A model generated the notes under the pieces. That model ran no database searches and was not told where the DNA came from. It worked only from the letters and a program-made list of their open reading frames with translations. Made by a program: the position numbers and the translations under genes. Source: Metopolophium dirhodum (taxonomy: Eukaryota > Arthropoda > Insecta > Hemiptera > Aphididae). Taken from it: a DNA stretch of 64,000 nucleotides. The stretch is from assembly GCF_019925205.1 (NCBI RefSeq), contig NC_083563.1:3038001-3102000 (forward strand), read 5' to 3'. How positions within the stretch are numbered: the first letter of the stretch is position 1; every line of letters begins with the position of its first letter. This document shows positions 47,650 through 60,650 of this stretch, piece after piece.

Positions 47650-50600
47650 TACTATTATACACAATACGCATCGTATAAGCAGGAAACACTAATGGCGTTT
47701 AATGTTAATCTTTTTTTCTGTTTTTGAAATGATTTATTTACTAGGTATAATATATTATAAGGGCAGGCATTGGGGTCAAATGGCTCTAATAACAAAATGC
47801 AGACATCCCACTTCTACTGTAGGTGTAGGTAATGATATGAAAACGTACATAATAGGTACGTGTAATTTACTGCATCACAATTCACAACTGCGTGGTCGAG
47901 TCGAAATAAATACTCAAAATATTAAAAACGCGAATAAAATGTCTAAAAAAATGTCAAATAGTTAGTATATACACATATTAGATACAAACACAACAATATT
48001 CGATATTTACAAATTAATAAGACACACATAATATACCTATTAACTACAGTGTAATATTATACTTTAGAAGTTATACAAGTGGTATTCAAGTTAGGTACCT
48101 ACATAATATTAATAAAATTATTAAAAATGTATTAATCTAAATGTTTATATACACCTATTTATATTCTTATATTATAATATATTATTAAGGGCATACCTGT
48201 ATATATTATATTAAAACATACAAATTAAAATGATAATATGTCTCCCGTAGTGACTCTATGCATAAAACGGTTATAAACAATAACATTTCTTTCGACGAGT
48301 TTACAGATATTAATTATATTATGCACACACACACACATAATAATATAATATGAAAATTTTTTTTTAGCTTTTCTTTTGAAAACATATTATACAGCTTGGT
48401 ATTTTAATTTAAATTGAAGAAATCATATACATGTATGGTATAATATATATAATTATATGCGTTTTTCAAAACGAATTAAGTTTTGTGCTTATATATTCAT
48501 CGTTAATTACATTCACCGTTCCAATTATTATAAAATCCCCTGACTAAGCCTGTCTCTTAAACGGATGTTTTTACCCCTCTCTCCCTTTGCCGAGTAGTAC
48601 TGCTTAGTCCATAAATATAAATGCTCATGCACATGTATATGCTCATCAATTCACAACTCAGCCTCACTTGGTTATTAACAATGGACGCGTTTATGCCTCC
48701 ATAACTCCGTGCAAACTCCAAATCACACTGCCTGGCCTACATTTCATTCAAATATACAGTATTTATCATGAAATGGACGTAATTCTTTGGAATTAATGAT
48801 CATAGTGTATTAAAACATTGTTTTCATTTATCAGTGTAGTGTGTGTATTATTATATGCTATATAGGTACCTAATATTATTGTGTTGGACTAAGTGGGGTT
48901 TATATAATTTAATATTTTAATATACTCAACGGTACCTACCTACCTACCGTTTTAAGTCGCATTGCGTGGTCAGTGCCTCAATAATAATTATAGGGGACGC
49001 AGAGTACAATAATAAGTGTTTCATTCCGGAGGCCTATATGTTTGATTGTTGAAAAATTAAATTCAAAACATTTCGTGTGAATTCTATAATACAAAATAAT
49101 ATATACGTTAATAATCAACCAATTAAAACTGATACATTTGTGCTCAGAAATGAATCATAGACTAAATGTACAGTATTATATTATTATGAAAGGGATTTTA
49201 TAGGAATATGCATTTAAATTTTTTAGTGGAATTATTTATGTGTAGTAATGGGACAACTACAGTGATGGGTAGTACGGATTCAGTTGATTTTTTAGTTCCA
49301 TAAGAGAACAGTATTGTCATTCGTCAATATATCTTAGTAATTTAATTTCATTATACCTTAAATGTCTGATGTACAACATTTGGATCTGTTTAACTTGCGT
49401 CATATGACAAATCCATAGACCATGTCATTGTTAATAAAATATTTTACTATTTTAATCTATACGACTGTACAGTACTACATATTATGATATACATCATATC
49501 GATATTACGTCATAACACATTAAAATACAGTAAAAATGAAACATGTTAATATTATGTTATTTAGATAATTTCATAGTTATTAGTTAGAGTAGATTTAATT
49601 TTTTACCCTTATTCAAAATTAACTGTACGGATTTAGCTGTTGATTTTCTGTGGAAATGTTTGTTCATTTATTATGTACAGTGTACACCTATATAATATAT
49701 AATATATAAATAATACAACTTACAGTTACAATACATAATTTTCTCGACACGTTGCAGTCAAGTTTTTTTTATACAAAACTACAAACTGAATCAAAACTTT
49801 GTACTCGTACTATGTTTTTTACAGTACACCTTTTTCAAGACTCATCATCGTTAATTATTATTTTGGAATAGGACAAAAACCCTGATTTTAGCAGACAGAC
49901 CTTGATATTATAATCTATAAGCCACTATACTATCCTAGTTGACGCAAATAATGTTTAAATCACTAGTATGATTGCTAAGGTTTGTCTTAGGTTTTCCATA
50001 AGTTCCTAAACGAAATAAATAACAAGATATTGAATAATCCATTGTGTCTTTAAAAATATAACTCTGCTGGTAATTGTAAATAATTTCTATATAAATATAT
50101 AATACCTACATATTATATTGTATAGTATACATTCATTCTTTCACGGCCATCATGTGAAAAGTCGACAAGTATGTACATTGTACCTTGTACAAAGTATTAT
50201 TTATTATGATATAATTTAATGTGTATTATTATATTGAGTGCAACGCATCAATAAATAAACTAAGGTAAAGTCTTGTTCAAACAGTATAATATTATAAAAG
50301 TAGAAATGTAGAATGTCATTATGAACGCCAACAGCGTAAATCCAACATAAGTTTTTATTTTATCAGAAACATATTTAATATATATCCAAAGTCAGTTACT
50401 AATATTTAGTGGCTGATTTATTTAAGTAGATACCTACTGAAATAAATCAGACGTTAGACATGATTGGAAATATTTTGGAGTGTACTTGACATTTTGTCGA
50501 ACTATGAAATCAGGGATAGTCGAACTCAGGATCCACTTTATACCTTCATTACAACATTTTTCCTCTCAACGAGTCATGAACACTGATTTTTATTTAATAG

Positions 50601-51480
50601 ATTGTAGAATAAACATAGTATCAGTTGGGTCTTAGGTATAATGCATAAATATCATCTCGAAACAAGCACCTATTTAGATACCTATTGAGTACCTATTAAG
50701 AACGGTGATCCCCATTACAATTTTATAAACTTAAATAGGTTAATGATAACATGCTGTAGAATTAAATTGTTTAACATTTGAATTAAATTCTTTTCTTTTT
50801 TTTTAAACAACTCGAGGGAAAATAAAAATCAAACTTTGGAAGAGTAATATTTAAGAGTTATAATTTATGTGAGCGAAGTGGAGTAGCACAGGAGTACGTT
50901 AGTGCAGTACTCAGCTAATCTAAATGTCAATTAATATTTAGGGATTACTGCCTAATTAACTACTCATCGGCAATTGGGTTTTATATACATATTGAAATAG
51001 CTTGGTGTACCTACTCCAAATAATATTCCGTTTAAGAATGTGTAATTAAACATTTACAGTGAATTTTATACTTTAATTCAAAAAACTAAAAAACTAAAAA
51101 GTTAATAACGATAAAAATTAGTAAAAATATAATTCATTACAGATTTTTTATAAAAAAAAAGCACTGGATGACTAATGACTTGTGGGTGGTCGGAATAATA
51201 GGCCATCTACTGTGAAAATGTGTGTGTTGAATGTGTGTGAGTTCAATTTTCAGTTCTACTATACCTCTGGTTTGAGTTTTATTGCTGTACAAAATGGTTT
51301 TCTGAAGAGGTACACGTCATTCTATACTAATAGGTAGTTACCTCCCGCATACTATTAATACATAGATAGCAGATACGCAATACTATACTGCCCAAATGGT
51401 CAAGGGTTCTACAACATAATTTATCAATTTATAAAGTGACCACATTTATCGTTACCTTATATAATATAAAATACGTAATT
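47650..51480. other. Mostly AT-rich stretch without a defined gene
   Basis: An open frame at 47,702-47,965 has an ordinary-looking middle (around 47,760-47,910) but no motif. A pyrimidine-rich part at 48,540-48,730 and a patch at 50,870-50,920 (GTGAGCGAAGTGGAGTAGCA) may be repeat pieces. TAGGTACCTA lies at 48,092 and 48,863, and CGGTACCTACCTACCTACCG (imperfect palindrome) at 48,930. Confidence 0.45.
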
Positions 51481-51840
51481 TGACGTCTACAGCTTGTTGC
51501 GAGGTAGTCAGACGGTCAGATCTAAAACTAATTAGCCCACCCCTAGGCGAAGATCAAAGTGTCTACGTGTTTATTGCTGTGTTGTCTCAATGTTCGCATC
51601 TAGCAAATCAAAAACACTATATTTAAACTGTTGTTACAGTTGTATTTCGTCTACAACAATTAAAATGGTTCCAAAACGAGAGAATATATTGATGTGCGTT
51701 AATAAGAATATTGCCTCACTCATATTGGTTGTCTCAGTCTTACAAATGCGTGTCTTACAAGTGGCAAATTTGCGTTCAGTAGTTCGCGTTTAGTTTCATT
51801 AGTTTTTATCAGATAAACGGTCCTTGTAAATTCCGTCATT
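51481..51840 (+). other. Less AT-rich stretch upstream of a small open frame
   Basis: Moderate GC with CpG words. A 67-residue open frame (51,590-51,793) without motif; an initiator-like TTCAGTAG lies at 51,776. It could be the 5' flank of the next frame. Confidence 0.3.
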
Positions 51841-51936
51841 ATGTCTCAAAGTGAACTTGAAAAATCGTATTCATGGAGGTCATGGTATTCTGTAATAATA
51901 ATTGCTATGTTCCTCGCTGTGAAACGTGACGTTTAA
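51841..51936 (+). CDS. Small open frame with one hydrophobic segment (31 residues)
   Basis: ATG at 51,841 reads MSQSELEKSYSWRSWYSVII then IAMFLAVKRDV and stops. A polar acidic start followed by a membrane-like segment resembles the N-terminus of multi-pass transporters, but there is no clear donor in the frame and no second exon. It may be a true first exon, a micropeptide or chance. Confidence 0.2.
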   Translation: MSQSELEKSYSWRSWYSVIIIAMFLAVKRDV

Positions 51937-51939
51937 TAT

Positions 51940-52355
51940 TCTAGATATACGATATGGCATATAACATCACAAATGTCGGGACCCTCAACATAGAATATGA
52001 GCATAAACGATTTATAAAAACGGTTCTTGATTTTCATTTTGAAATTGTATAGTGAGGCGTGTATTAAGGAGATGGACTTGTGTTTAATTTCTACCATTAA
52101 TAAATTATTAGTTAGGCATTATAAATAAATAAAATATTAAGTTTGTTTATAGCTATAGAATCCAATATTTTTTTTTTATTTCTCAAATAAACTCGGCAGC
52201 TATGAATCCGATATTATATGCTCTATTATTGTCATTGCTATGTAGGTACTAATTAGTTATTATACCAAACCTCTAATAATAGATAATAATTGTGTATTTA
52301 TTTTTTTATTCGACAGTTTATTAATTAAATGTCTATCATCGAGATTCCTAGACAA
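51940..52355. other. AT-rich stretch without recognisable gene
   Basis: No supported feature. Confidence 0.5.
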
Positions 52356-52359
52356 TATG

Positions 52360-52960
52360 TTAGGTATCTATATGGATGGCACCTAAACTGAAAGTAGATA
52401 GATACTGTGATCTGATACATGAGGTGCCAACGATAGTTGTTCATTTTTCAGCGCACGATAACAAAATATTTCCTTACACATACCTACAAACTCGAACAAA
52501 ACGACGCGTTTATAAGGGTATCAATTTCGAATATTATTTTGTTCAAAGACGAAAAAGGTAGTAGGTCACACCGCGTCATTATACACAACAATATATCGTG
52601 CAGAGGTTTATCCAAACGAATTTGTTTATCAGCGGCGACAACAAACGGATTTCACCGCGCGGGTAAAGATGAGATTTATATTATATTTTAACGATCTGCA
52701 TTTTACGTCGTTAACGCGAGAAATAAGTCTATAACAGCGTTGTTATCGCGTCAAGGGGCATTTTAGTTTTCAGTGGTACAGCGCTATCTTCTGTGAATTT
52801 ATAATATCGTTTCCCATTTGCGCCGAGAACGAAAGAGCTGCTGGTTTGACGGTAGATGTCGCCGTGCATTGGGTTCGAAATAATAATCTGACAGCCGTGG
52901 CCGTCTGTAACAATTATGTCATCGTGGCACTGAACTAAATACGTAAATAAACATTTTATA
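52360..52960. promoter_or_regulatory. CpG-rich promoter- or enhancer-like region
   Basis: CpG words are dense (ACGACGCGTTTATAAGGG, ATTTCACCGCGCGGG, TTTACGTCGTTAACGCG). TTTATAAGGG at 52,511 could be a TATA box. Open frames at 52,376-52,561 and 52,437-52,691 overlap in different frames and lack motifs. The region ends at a 15-bp inverted repeat. Confidence 0.4.
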
Positions 52961-52994
52961 TTACTTATATTATAATATTGTATTTAGTTCAGTG
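52928..52994. repeat. Perfect 15-bp inverted repeat with 37-nt spacer
   Basis: CACTGAACTAAATAC (52,928-52,942) and GTATTTAGTTCAGTG (52,980-52,994) are exact reverse complements around an AT-only-like spacer. A transcript would form a hairpin. It could be a tiny MITE, a snapback duplication or a structured RNA. Confidence 0.8.
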
Positions 52995-53117
52995 TCACGT
53001 GATCCTTCATTCACTGGGATCTTGCAGTAGTGGGACAGGGTGAATGGATACTACTCAATACCGATTAATACGACTATATAGGCTATATTATAACTAAATT
53101 AAACGCCGAATCTTTCT

Positions 53118-53120
<3 letters not shown>

Positions 53121-53150
<30 letters not shown>
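53121..53150. repeat. (TC)15 microsatellite
   Basis: Uninterrupted TC dinucleotides. Confidence 0.95.
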
Positions 53151-53153
<3 letters not shown>

Positions 53154-53311
53154 ATAATGGCGATGCACACATTGTTACGCGGGTTAAGTATGGTCAGCCT
53201 AAAATATTATTAGCACGGGAAAGATCAATATCAATTGTAAAAACAAACAACGCGGAATATGTGGTCACGTCCGAATAATAAGTCACATGCAAAAACGTTA
53301 TTTGGTTAATC

Positions 53312-53596
53312 CAGGGGTCTCTAAACTATTATTATTTTAGGGCCATATACAAAAAAATAAAAAGCTCTTAGTTGAAAAAAATTATATAAACACGTATAGT
53401 TTTTAATTGTAAAACGTATAATAAATTATGATACAGATGATAATATACCTGTCACATGAAACACGCGACACGTCATGCCGAGGAGTGCATGCCATAGCGA
53501 TTTGGCATATCATTATATACTATGTTTTCAGATTATTCATCGTCCTGTAGAAGGCTGGAGAAAACTTGTTTGCGGGCTGTAGTTTGGAGACCCTTG
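53312..53596 (+). mobile_element. Non-autonomous hAT element (285 bp)
   Basis: The left end is CAGGGGTCTCTAAACTA and the right end TAGTTTGGAGACCCTTG. They are inverted repeats of about 17 bp with two mismatches and have the CAGGGGTC..AAACT pattern known from SPIN/hAT-type elements. GGTTAAT lies just before the left end and again six bases after the right end, possibly a disturbed target duplication. The interior has no coding capacity. Confidence 0.8.
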
Positions 53597-53733
53597 CACT
53601 TGGGTTAATGGGTCGACGGATCACGGTAATCAACTAATTGTTTGACATTAAAACATAAAGTTGATACTATTTGTACCTATACTATGTAAGAGAATAACAG
53701 ATATTACTTTTTACTTATAGACTATAGTTTTTG

Positions 53734-53960
53734 TGGCTTGGTGTACTGCGGAAACGCACTGAGTGTACGTCATGGCCGGCGTTGCTAGTTCCCGGATGGG
53801 TGACCACCCGGGATTTTTAGCAACGAACCCTTGCCATACACATACAAAAACGTGTTTTCAACCTTCCTCCCCCTACTAACAACATACATAAACAAACAAA
53901 AAACCAACAGCTAATAGCCTGAGTTGTCGGGCTCAAGCTCAATTAAAAATAAAATAAAGA
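53734..53960 (+). mobile_element. 5S rRNA-derived SINE
   Basis: It begins TGGCTTGGTGTACTGCGG and contains CTAGTTCCCGGATGGGTGAC then CACCCGGGA. This matches the 3' half of 5S rRNA (TTAGTACTTGGATGGGTGAC then CGCCTGGGAA) including an intact box C, GGATGGGTGACC (53,794-53,805). A body with a CTTCCTCCCCCTACTAAC tract follows, then a conserved tail GCCTGAGTTGTCGGGCTCAA and an A-rich end (AATTAAAAATAAAATAAAG). Structure and polymerase III promoter place it in the SINE3 class. A diverged minus-strand copy is at 1,970-2,182. Confidence 0.85.
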
Positions 53961-54579
53961 TTATAGTTTATGAGTTACATAGTATTATACTAATAAGGTG
54001 AATAGTATACAATATCATTTATGATAGTTCGAGTTTAATGACCATTGTCCGTGTTGAATGAAATAAATATCACACCGTAATTTAACCGGATGATTTACGA
54101 ATTTACGATGACTGATGAGTAGTAATTTTATATTTTTAATGAAAAACATTTTAACCATCATATAGTACAGTTTTGCCATCAAAGGCGTGTACAGCCTACG
54201 GGTCGTGCCTTTCATGCACATGGTCGACCTGTGAAATTTGATAAGACATGCGTAGATGTAATATCAATAGTATTGTGGTTCCTTTTAAATATATATTTTT
54301 TAATTTGTACCTATATCTTGTATTACTTATTATTTATGTATTTTTAATCAGTAAGGCAATTACGATTTTGTTTTCACAAAATGGTTATTCACATTCATAT
54401 ATCAAGATTGACTATTTCAGTCAACTTATAAGTTATTTCTAGAAACGATCAATGCAAGAACAGATGTCCCCATGTCCCTGTATGTATGCATTCGATAAAT
54501 TATACAACTGTAACACACAATCTATACTATTTTATTAAAGAGAGAATACATTTTTTTTAAATTAACGATAGACATTGAC
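53961..54579. other. AT-rich stretch without recognisable gene
   Basis: Short unrelated open frames on both strands, without motifs or splice support. Confidence 0.5.
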
Positions 54580-56430
54580 GCATTAGCTGTTCAAAAGAAA
54601 ATCACATCTGCCGCACCAAAGCGACACACGAAGTGGACGATATCCAGCTTGCTCGTCGTGTCTGCTCGATGTATCTATAATACATTTGTAATTGAAATTA
54701 TTTCAAACCGTGTCTATACAAAAGTTTGTATTGATTTAAATTACAACCACCCTGTATGTAAATTATATACACCTTTTTTTACAGCTAGTATGCTCACCCC
54801 ATTTTACTTATTTAATAATGAATTCAGGTTTTTCAAATACAAAATATGAATATTTTGTTAATTTTTAACGACAATAATATTAGAATTTGCAAGTTTCCGT
54901 GATTTTGACGAATTTTGCGGTCATTTGAAATCAAAATGATATTAAATAATAATTGTTTTGTGTGTATGTTTTTTCAACGTTTTGAAATGTCTACAGTGAA
55001 AACGAGGAACCTTTTATTGACGTATTGAAGTGTTCTTAGTGTCGCCTATATAGTAGTGTGACTCGTGTTGTAATGCATCTATGCACCAAAACAATTTCAA
55101 AAGACATGCTTCGTCAGCGGCCACTTACGATAAATAATAATATGTTGGACTATATATAACACCTAACCGATATATGGTACGACCCACTTATGTCTGATTC
55201 AGCCGATGACGATGATATCAAATGATAACCGACAGCGCGTCTCCAAAGTTATTCATTTCCGTATTTTGTAGGTACCTACTACGATGGCATATTGTTATAT
55301 TGTTTATTTCGATTATTGCGCCGCCGATTAATATCCACTTTGATAATCTGCAGCTTGGATTGTATATCTGTACGTGCACAGTCCGCATACACGCTACTTT
55401 GTGATAATATGCAACTACATTGTTTGTTAACTATTCGTAATTTGTAAATAACCGTAGTTGGATGTGAACAATATTTATATATTTATACATAATATAGCTA
55501 GGTGAATCATCTTCTGTGTGAGTAGTTCCTTTACACACAGTCCGTCGTCGTTATCCCATAGAAATAACAGCTGCGGTGGCGCGTTTTGTCGGTCCGGAAG
55601 TTATGAGGCTCGCAAATAATATAAAACATAATATGTAGGTATATATTTTATAATATATGTATAGACGACTACTACACGAGACTATATCGTGTCGTCACAC
55701 TACACAACACATCACGCAATCACAAAAACGTTTGATCGACAGACGAGAATCGAACGGCGCGACCGCTACGGCGAAAACGGAAATTATCGCGGTTATCCGT
55801 TATTCGTGAATATAGCACATGACCTTAAGCTCGTGGGCGTGAGTATGGAGTTTTAAAATTACAGTGGTTAAATCCTGGATATTAAAAATATACAAATCAC
55901 TAAACTGATCTGGTATTATCAAAGTGTAACCACAGATTGAAATTTCATACTAAGATCATTTTCTAAAGTCTTAGGAGAGCTTTTTCTTGAGAGGGCTATA
56001 AATACAATTTTTGTCGGAGTTAAGATTCCCCTCCCCACAGTTGCACTGGTGCTTGTATATATAATAATATATAATAGTGTTAAAATCATTGAAAATCATT
56101 AAAAATCAGATGAAGTTTTGTGGACGTCAAAAAAAACCGTATAGTCAAACTAATAACGTTGATGACTGTATTATGGACGGCCACCGGCGGTGTTATAGAT
56201 TTGACGACGACGGTCAATTATTATTTGTATACGGTATATTATGTAATCGTGAAAGGATAACTGCAATAATTTGGGTTAATCAGTCAGTGAGTCTGCGGAA
56301 AACTCCCGTTCTTTGTTTGGATCCTCATGCGCGCCAATCGTGTCGTTTGATTTTCAATTAAAAATATTTTCGCTCCATCGCCTGTGAGTGCGTATTCATA
56401 TGGTGTGGTGTGCAGTGTGACGAAATTACA
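54580..56430. promoter_or_regulatory. Broken series of CpG-rich patches, promoter-like
   Basis: Patches at 54,600-54,670, 55,080-55,260, 55,500-55,840 and 56,130-56,470 are CpG-rich (for example CGAACGGCGCGACCGCTACG), separated by AT tracts. Open frames within them (such as 56,077-56,361) start at non-ATG codons or lack motifs. They may mark the 5' region of a gene with several first exons. Confidence 0.35.
55669..55838 (+). CDS. Stop-free stretch ending at a donor-like site
   Basis: From an acceptor-like TATAG at 55,668 a frame without stops runs 56 codons to GTGGGC|GTGAGTAT (55,838/55,839). The second half reads RIERRDRYGENGNYRGYPLF then VNIAHDLKLVG, which looks protein-like; the first half is Thr/His-rich and less so. 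No ATG lies in this frame, so it would need an upstream exon. GC-rich DNA has few stops, so chance is a serious alternative. Confidence 0.22.
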
Positions 56431-56470
56431 GTGGAACGAATCTCGAACGAATATTAGCGTTAGTCCCGCT

Positions 56471-57350
56471 AATAGCGGTTCACATATTTAATACAGAGTC
56501 CATGGGTTTTGTAATAAAAATTGTATTTATTTTTATATCATTTACCTGCGACGCCGTAATATTATTTAATAATGACGTTTTGAACAATTGATGTTTTTAA
56601 AAACAAACGATTCCAGGCAGTTACTGAAACTTTATTTTTAAATATTATGAGTATATTTTAATAATATAATAGTTTATAGCAATAAAATAGTCCCTATATC
56701 GATTCTCATACTAACTCATAACCCATAATAGAAGATATAATAAATAATACAATTATTATTATACCGCCTTTTTTTCCCAGAGAAATACAAATAAGTTTTG
56801 TCACAATACATGAGCATTACACAATGACAATTGAACGATGGATAAAAAATTAGAAATTAGACATAAAATAATATTGTTTATTTGATATGCAAGATAAATT
56901 AATATGTCGATTGTTGGGATATAATATACATTTGTATTGCTTGATGTAATTTGTTTTAACTATGATCTATTAATATGTTAGTATTTCAAAAATGTGTTGA
57001 TTTAATAACTTAATTTTATTAAAAAAAGTAGTTGATAATGAAGTGCTTAAAATGCCTTAAATGTATTTTTTTTTTCTCATTTCAATAACTTTTTTCTATT
57101 TAAATGTAGGTAAGTACTTGAAAGTTTCACTAATCTTCTTATTCATATATGATTTCATAAACTTTATCTACTAGCATAATATAATAAAAACCTTAAGGGT
57201 ACTGATGTATAAAACTTGGGGGAGCTAATTTTCAACAATGGGCTAAGCCTCACTCTCTTTGTTCAATTGAGCTTATGTCAACGAGGCAAGGATGTCTAAA
57301 ATATTTTTCTTTCGATGCCTAAAATTGTAATAGTGACAATGTATAAAACA
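56471..57350. other. AT-rich stretch without recognisable gene
   Basis: No supported feature. Confidence 0.5.
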
Positions 57351-57356
57351 TATTAT

Positions 57357-57437
57357 TTACTTAGTTCTTTGACACCAGGCATGGTCCATCTTCATCCTGT
57401 TTTCTTCTTCAAACAACCCACAGAATTGTATGCGTAT
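57357..57437 (-). CDS. Possible terminal exon of an unidentified gene
   Basis: On the minus strand, after an acceptor-like TTTTATTATACCTAG, a frame reads IRIQFCGLFEEENRMKMDHA then WCQRTK and stops at TAA (57,357). Charged residues, Trp and Cys make it look translated, and the pyrimidine-rich acceptor fits. There is no visible upstream exon and the length (26 codons) is compatible with chance or a decayed transposon gene. Confidence 0.25.
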   Translation of the reverse strand: MRIQFCGLFEEENRMKMDHAWCQRTK

Positions 57438-57439
57438 CT

Positions 57440-60400
57440 AGGTATAATAAAACCTATAGTTAATGTGAACCTTTAACATTTATTGGTTATCGAGCTATCA
57501 TTTCCTACTTTTCTTTTTCATTAATTACCTATTTTATTTTTACTTTATTATAAAGTATCTATATTTTAATTACTGTGCATTCACATAATATATTAAATGG
57601 TTCGTTGCTCTTTGGCCAATAAATGAGTAATTATATATTTACCAATAATTATGTAAATAGTTAGATAATTATAACTATTTTTAGTTATTTATGTTAAATA
57701 AAAAAATTTAAATGAAGTAATTGAGCCTATTTTGTGTGTTGTAGTTTAGTTTTCACCATCGTAAGTTTAGCAATTTCACGCTTAATTTAAAGATTTTGTA
57801 AATTACCTAGGTCCTATAAGAATATAAATTAAAAGTAATTATAAATAAATATAAAAATATTGAGGGTTATAATAAAAATTAAGTACCTAGTTATAAGTAC
57901 CTATGTGATGACATAGGAGAGAGTCACGAAGCATCATGTGTAGTGGATGGCTGTGTCTATAAAAAGACCAATCGGTTAAATCTCCAAACAAGTATTTAAA
58001 TGTTTGTTAAATTCGAAATAAGTATACACTTAAGTGTAGCCCACTATTTGCTGACCTGGCTTGCACCTGGCAATGCTTTGTTAAAATAGGCACTATACGC
58101 GTTGAAACGCTTATAATATGAGTTTAGTATAATCACGTTATACTATTTAAAGTGAACTCTAGGTACTTAAACTTTAAAGAACCAATAATAGCCATCTAAT
58201 GTGCGTTTAACGTATGTTTTTAAAATGAAAATATTGTTAAAAACTTAAACAACACTGCAGGATAAAGTATATGATAATAACAATAGGTATTTATAACACA
58301 CATTTTACAAGTTGATTGCCTTGTTCATCATAATATGTAATACATGTGATACACGTTAAACTTTCAATTATTGCACTTCATATTTTACTTTTACTTGTAA
58401 ATTTCGTCTCGAGTGTCATACGTGATACTCAATATTGTTCGAAATTATTTATTTATTTATCCCTAGGGAATTTCTCATGCCGGAGACTTATTAAAATCTG
58501 AGTAACATGTATCATACATAGCACGGGTTCATAGGACTACTGAGTGCATATACATGATACTCAAGGCGTTTTTGGCAAGATCAGTAAAATTAGTAGGACA
58601 GTCAGCTTGTATAATATAAATATATAATAATGATCTTTGTAAAGTCAAATAATATTTTGAAACATTTATTTCGTCGTAGTCGGTAATCGTTTTTAAATCT
58701 GCAAGACTGCAAAAGTGTAAAACAGCATTTCCGAAACGGTGTGAAATCGATGTCAATATAGAGATTTGTAACATAGGTACCTAACTATATTTTCTTAGCA
58801 TAACGTTTACGATACCGTATTTATGATGGTACGGTTGTACCTGTATTATAAACTATAATTTGTATTAGGCATAATAATATATATTTAATATTCATATAAT
58901 CTGTAAGATCATGCACTTGCGTAATATATACATTTTAATATGAACACATTTAATCTATTTTATATGTTTCCTGCGAAACCATACAAAGACTCAATACATT
59001 TTAGTTTAATTTTATCAACGCATCCACAATTAGCCGATGTTCGTGAATCATATTTTTTTTTAGGAATTTTAGGTCATATATGGAAAATATCAGTTACTTT
59101 AGTTGCATTTATTTAATTAACTTCTCTAGAGTCAAACATTCATACACAACAATAATAATAATACTGTTAACAAAATATAATTGTTAATAGAGTACGTCAT
59201 AGTCAGCTTTCTATTAAGTTTAAATCGAAAAATTATTGGGAAATTTGTAATAAAATATTATGTATACTTTTGTATAACTTAGTTATAACTCTACAAGTTA
59301 ATATTTATAAATACATTACAAGGCATAAATGGACAATTAGGGTTTTAAACTTGGAAGGGCTAATTACTGTCTCAAGCTAAATCTAATTTAGTAATAATTG
59401 CTATTATTACTGAAGGCTAATGACTGTTTTGGTGTTTTAGGGATCAACAAGCCCCTCTAGATCAAATTATAGTGTTTAGAAATCATTTAAAATTTAAAAT
59501 AAATATTTTTTTATAGCTAAGTTTACCCATTATAAGTAAGTATGTGTTGGTGATTAAATAACCTTCTACATTTAATGTCTATATTTAATACTGATGTGAC
59601 TTAACAGAAATGTTATCAAGATTGTAGAGCATAAAGTGAGCCTAGTTTTAAATTGTTTAGTTCAAAATGAGAAAATATTTTTGATTTGTAAATTTATAAA
59701 CAATAAAACCTAATTTTATAAATGTTAATAATATTTTAATTTATTTATAAATTATAATTAGCACAGTCAATTTTATGATGGATATTTAATTGCATTCTCA
59801 ATTACCTATAGACCATATAGTACAAAACCTGGAGAGTGGTGAGTATTAGATATAAGATACATTAAAACAATTAACTATAGATAAAATATTGTACACATTT
59901 TAGTATTATGTTTTATTGGTATACTATAATAAACAGAAGCTAATGACTAAAAATAAATAATTTTAGAAGAACGATATCAACGATCTGTATAGGTAGATCT
60001 TATTACTCGAATGGCCATGTTAACCAAAATATCATTTCAGTTCTCACGCTGTTCGGGTATTGAATATTGGTTTTGGTTTTTTACATTACTTGAGCAACTA
60101 TATAATATTTATTTATTTTTAAATCAACGGGTAAGCACCCTTTGGTAAATATAACGGATATAATATGTTGTATTAACATAAAAAAAAAATTGACAATACA
60201 CCTAACTATGAGATAAATTATTGTTATATCTAATAGACACATTTTTAAAAATAATTTATACAGGTACTCTTGAATCATAAAAAAAATTGGTATTCCCAGA
60301 TAATTTGTGTGAACGGCCATACCTGTTATGTATTTTTACTATCGTTTATTTATAAATCTATCAAATAAGTACCTAAGAGATCATAGGAAAAAATTATTTT

Positions 60401-60650
60401 TTTTTTAGTACAAAATTAAGTTTTAACTGTCATACCTATAAATATAGATAAATAAAGAGCATACAACTGTTTAAAAGACATTGGTTTTCATCACGTCACG
60501 TTGGTTAAATCATTCTAAAAACATTGTTAGTTTTAAAAGCTGTGATATTAACACAAAAACAATATAATGTTCTTAGTTCTTTAAAAATAATATGAAATTA
60601 AGTATATTAAATTATAATCAGATAAATGCCCATGGAAAATGTTTTGCCAG
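57440..60650. other. AT-rich stretch without a defined gene
   Basis: An 81-residue minus-strand open frame (58,529-58,774) has no recognisable motif or splice context. TAGGTACCTA occurs at 58,774. Confidence 0.5.

Noticed and set aside
53734..53960. Functional 5S rRNA gene
   Set aside because: Only part of the 5S sequence is matched and it is fused to an unrelated body and tail.
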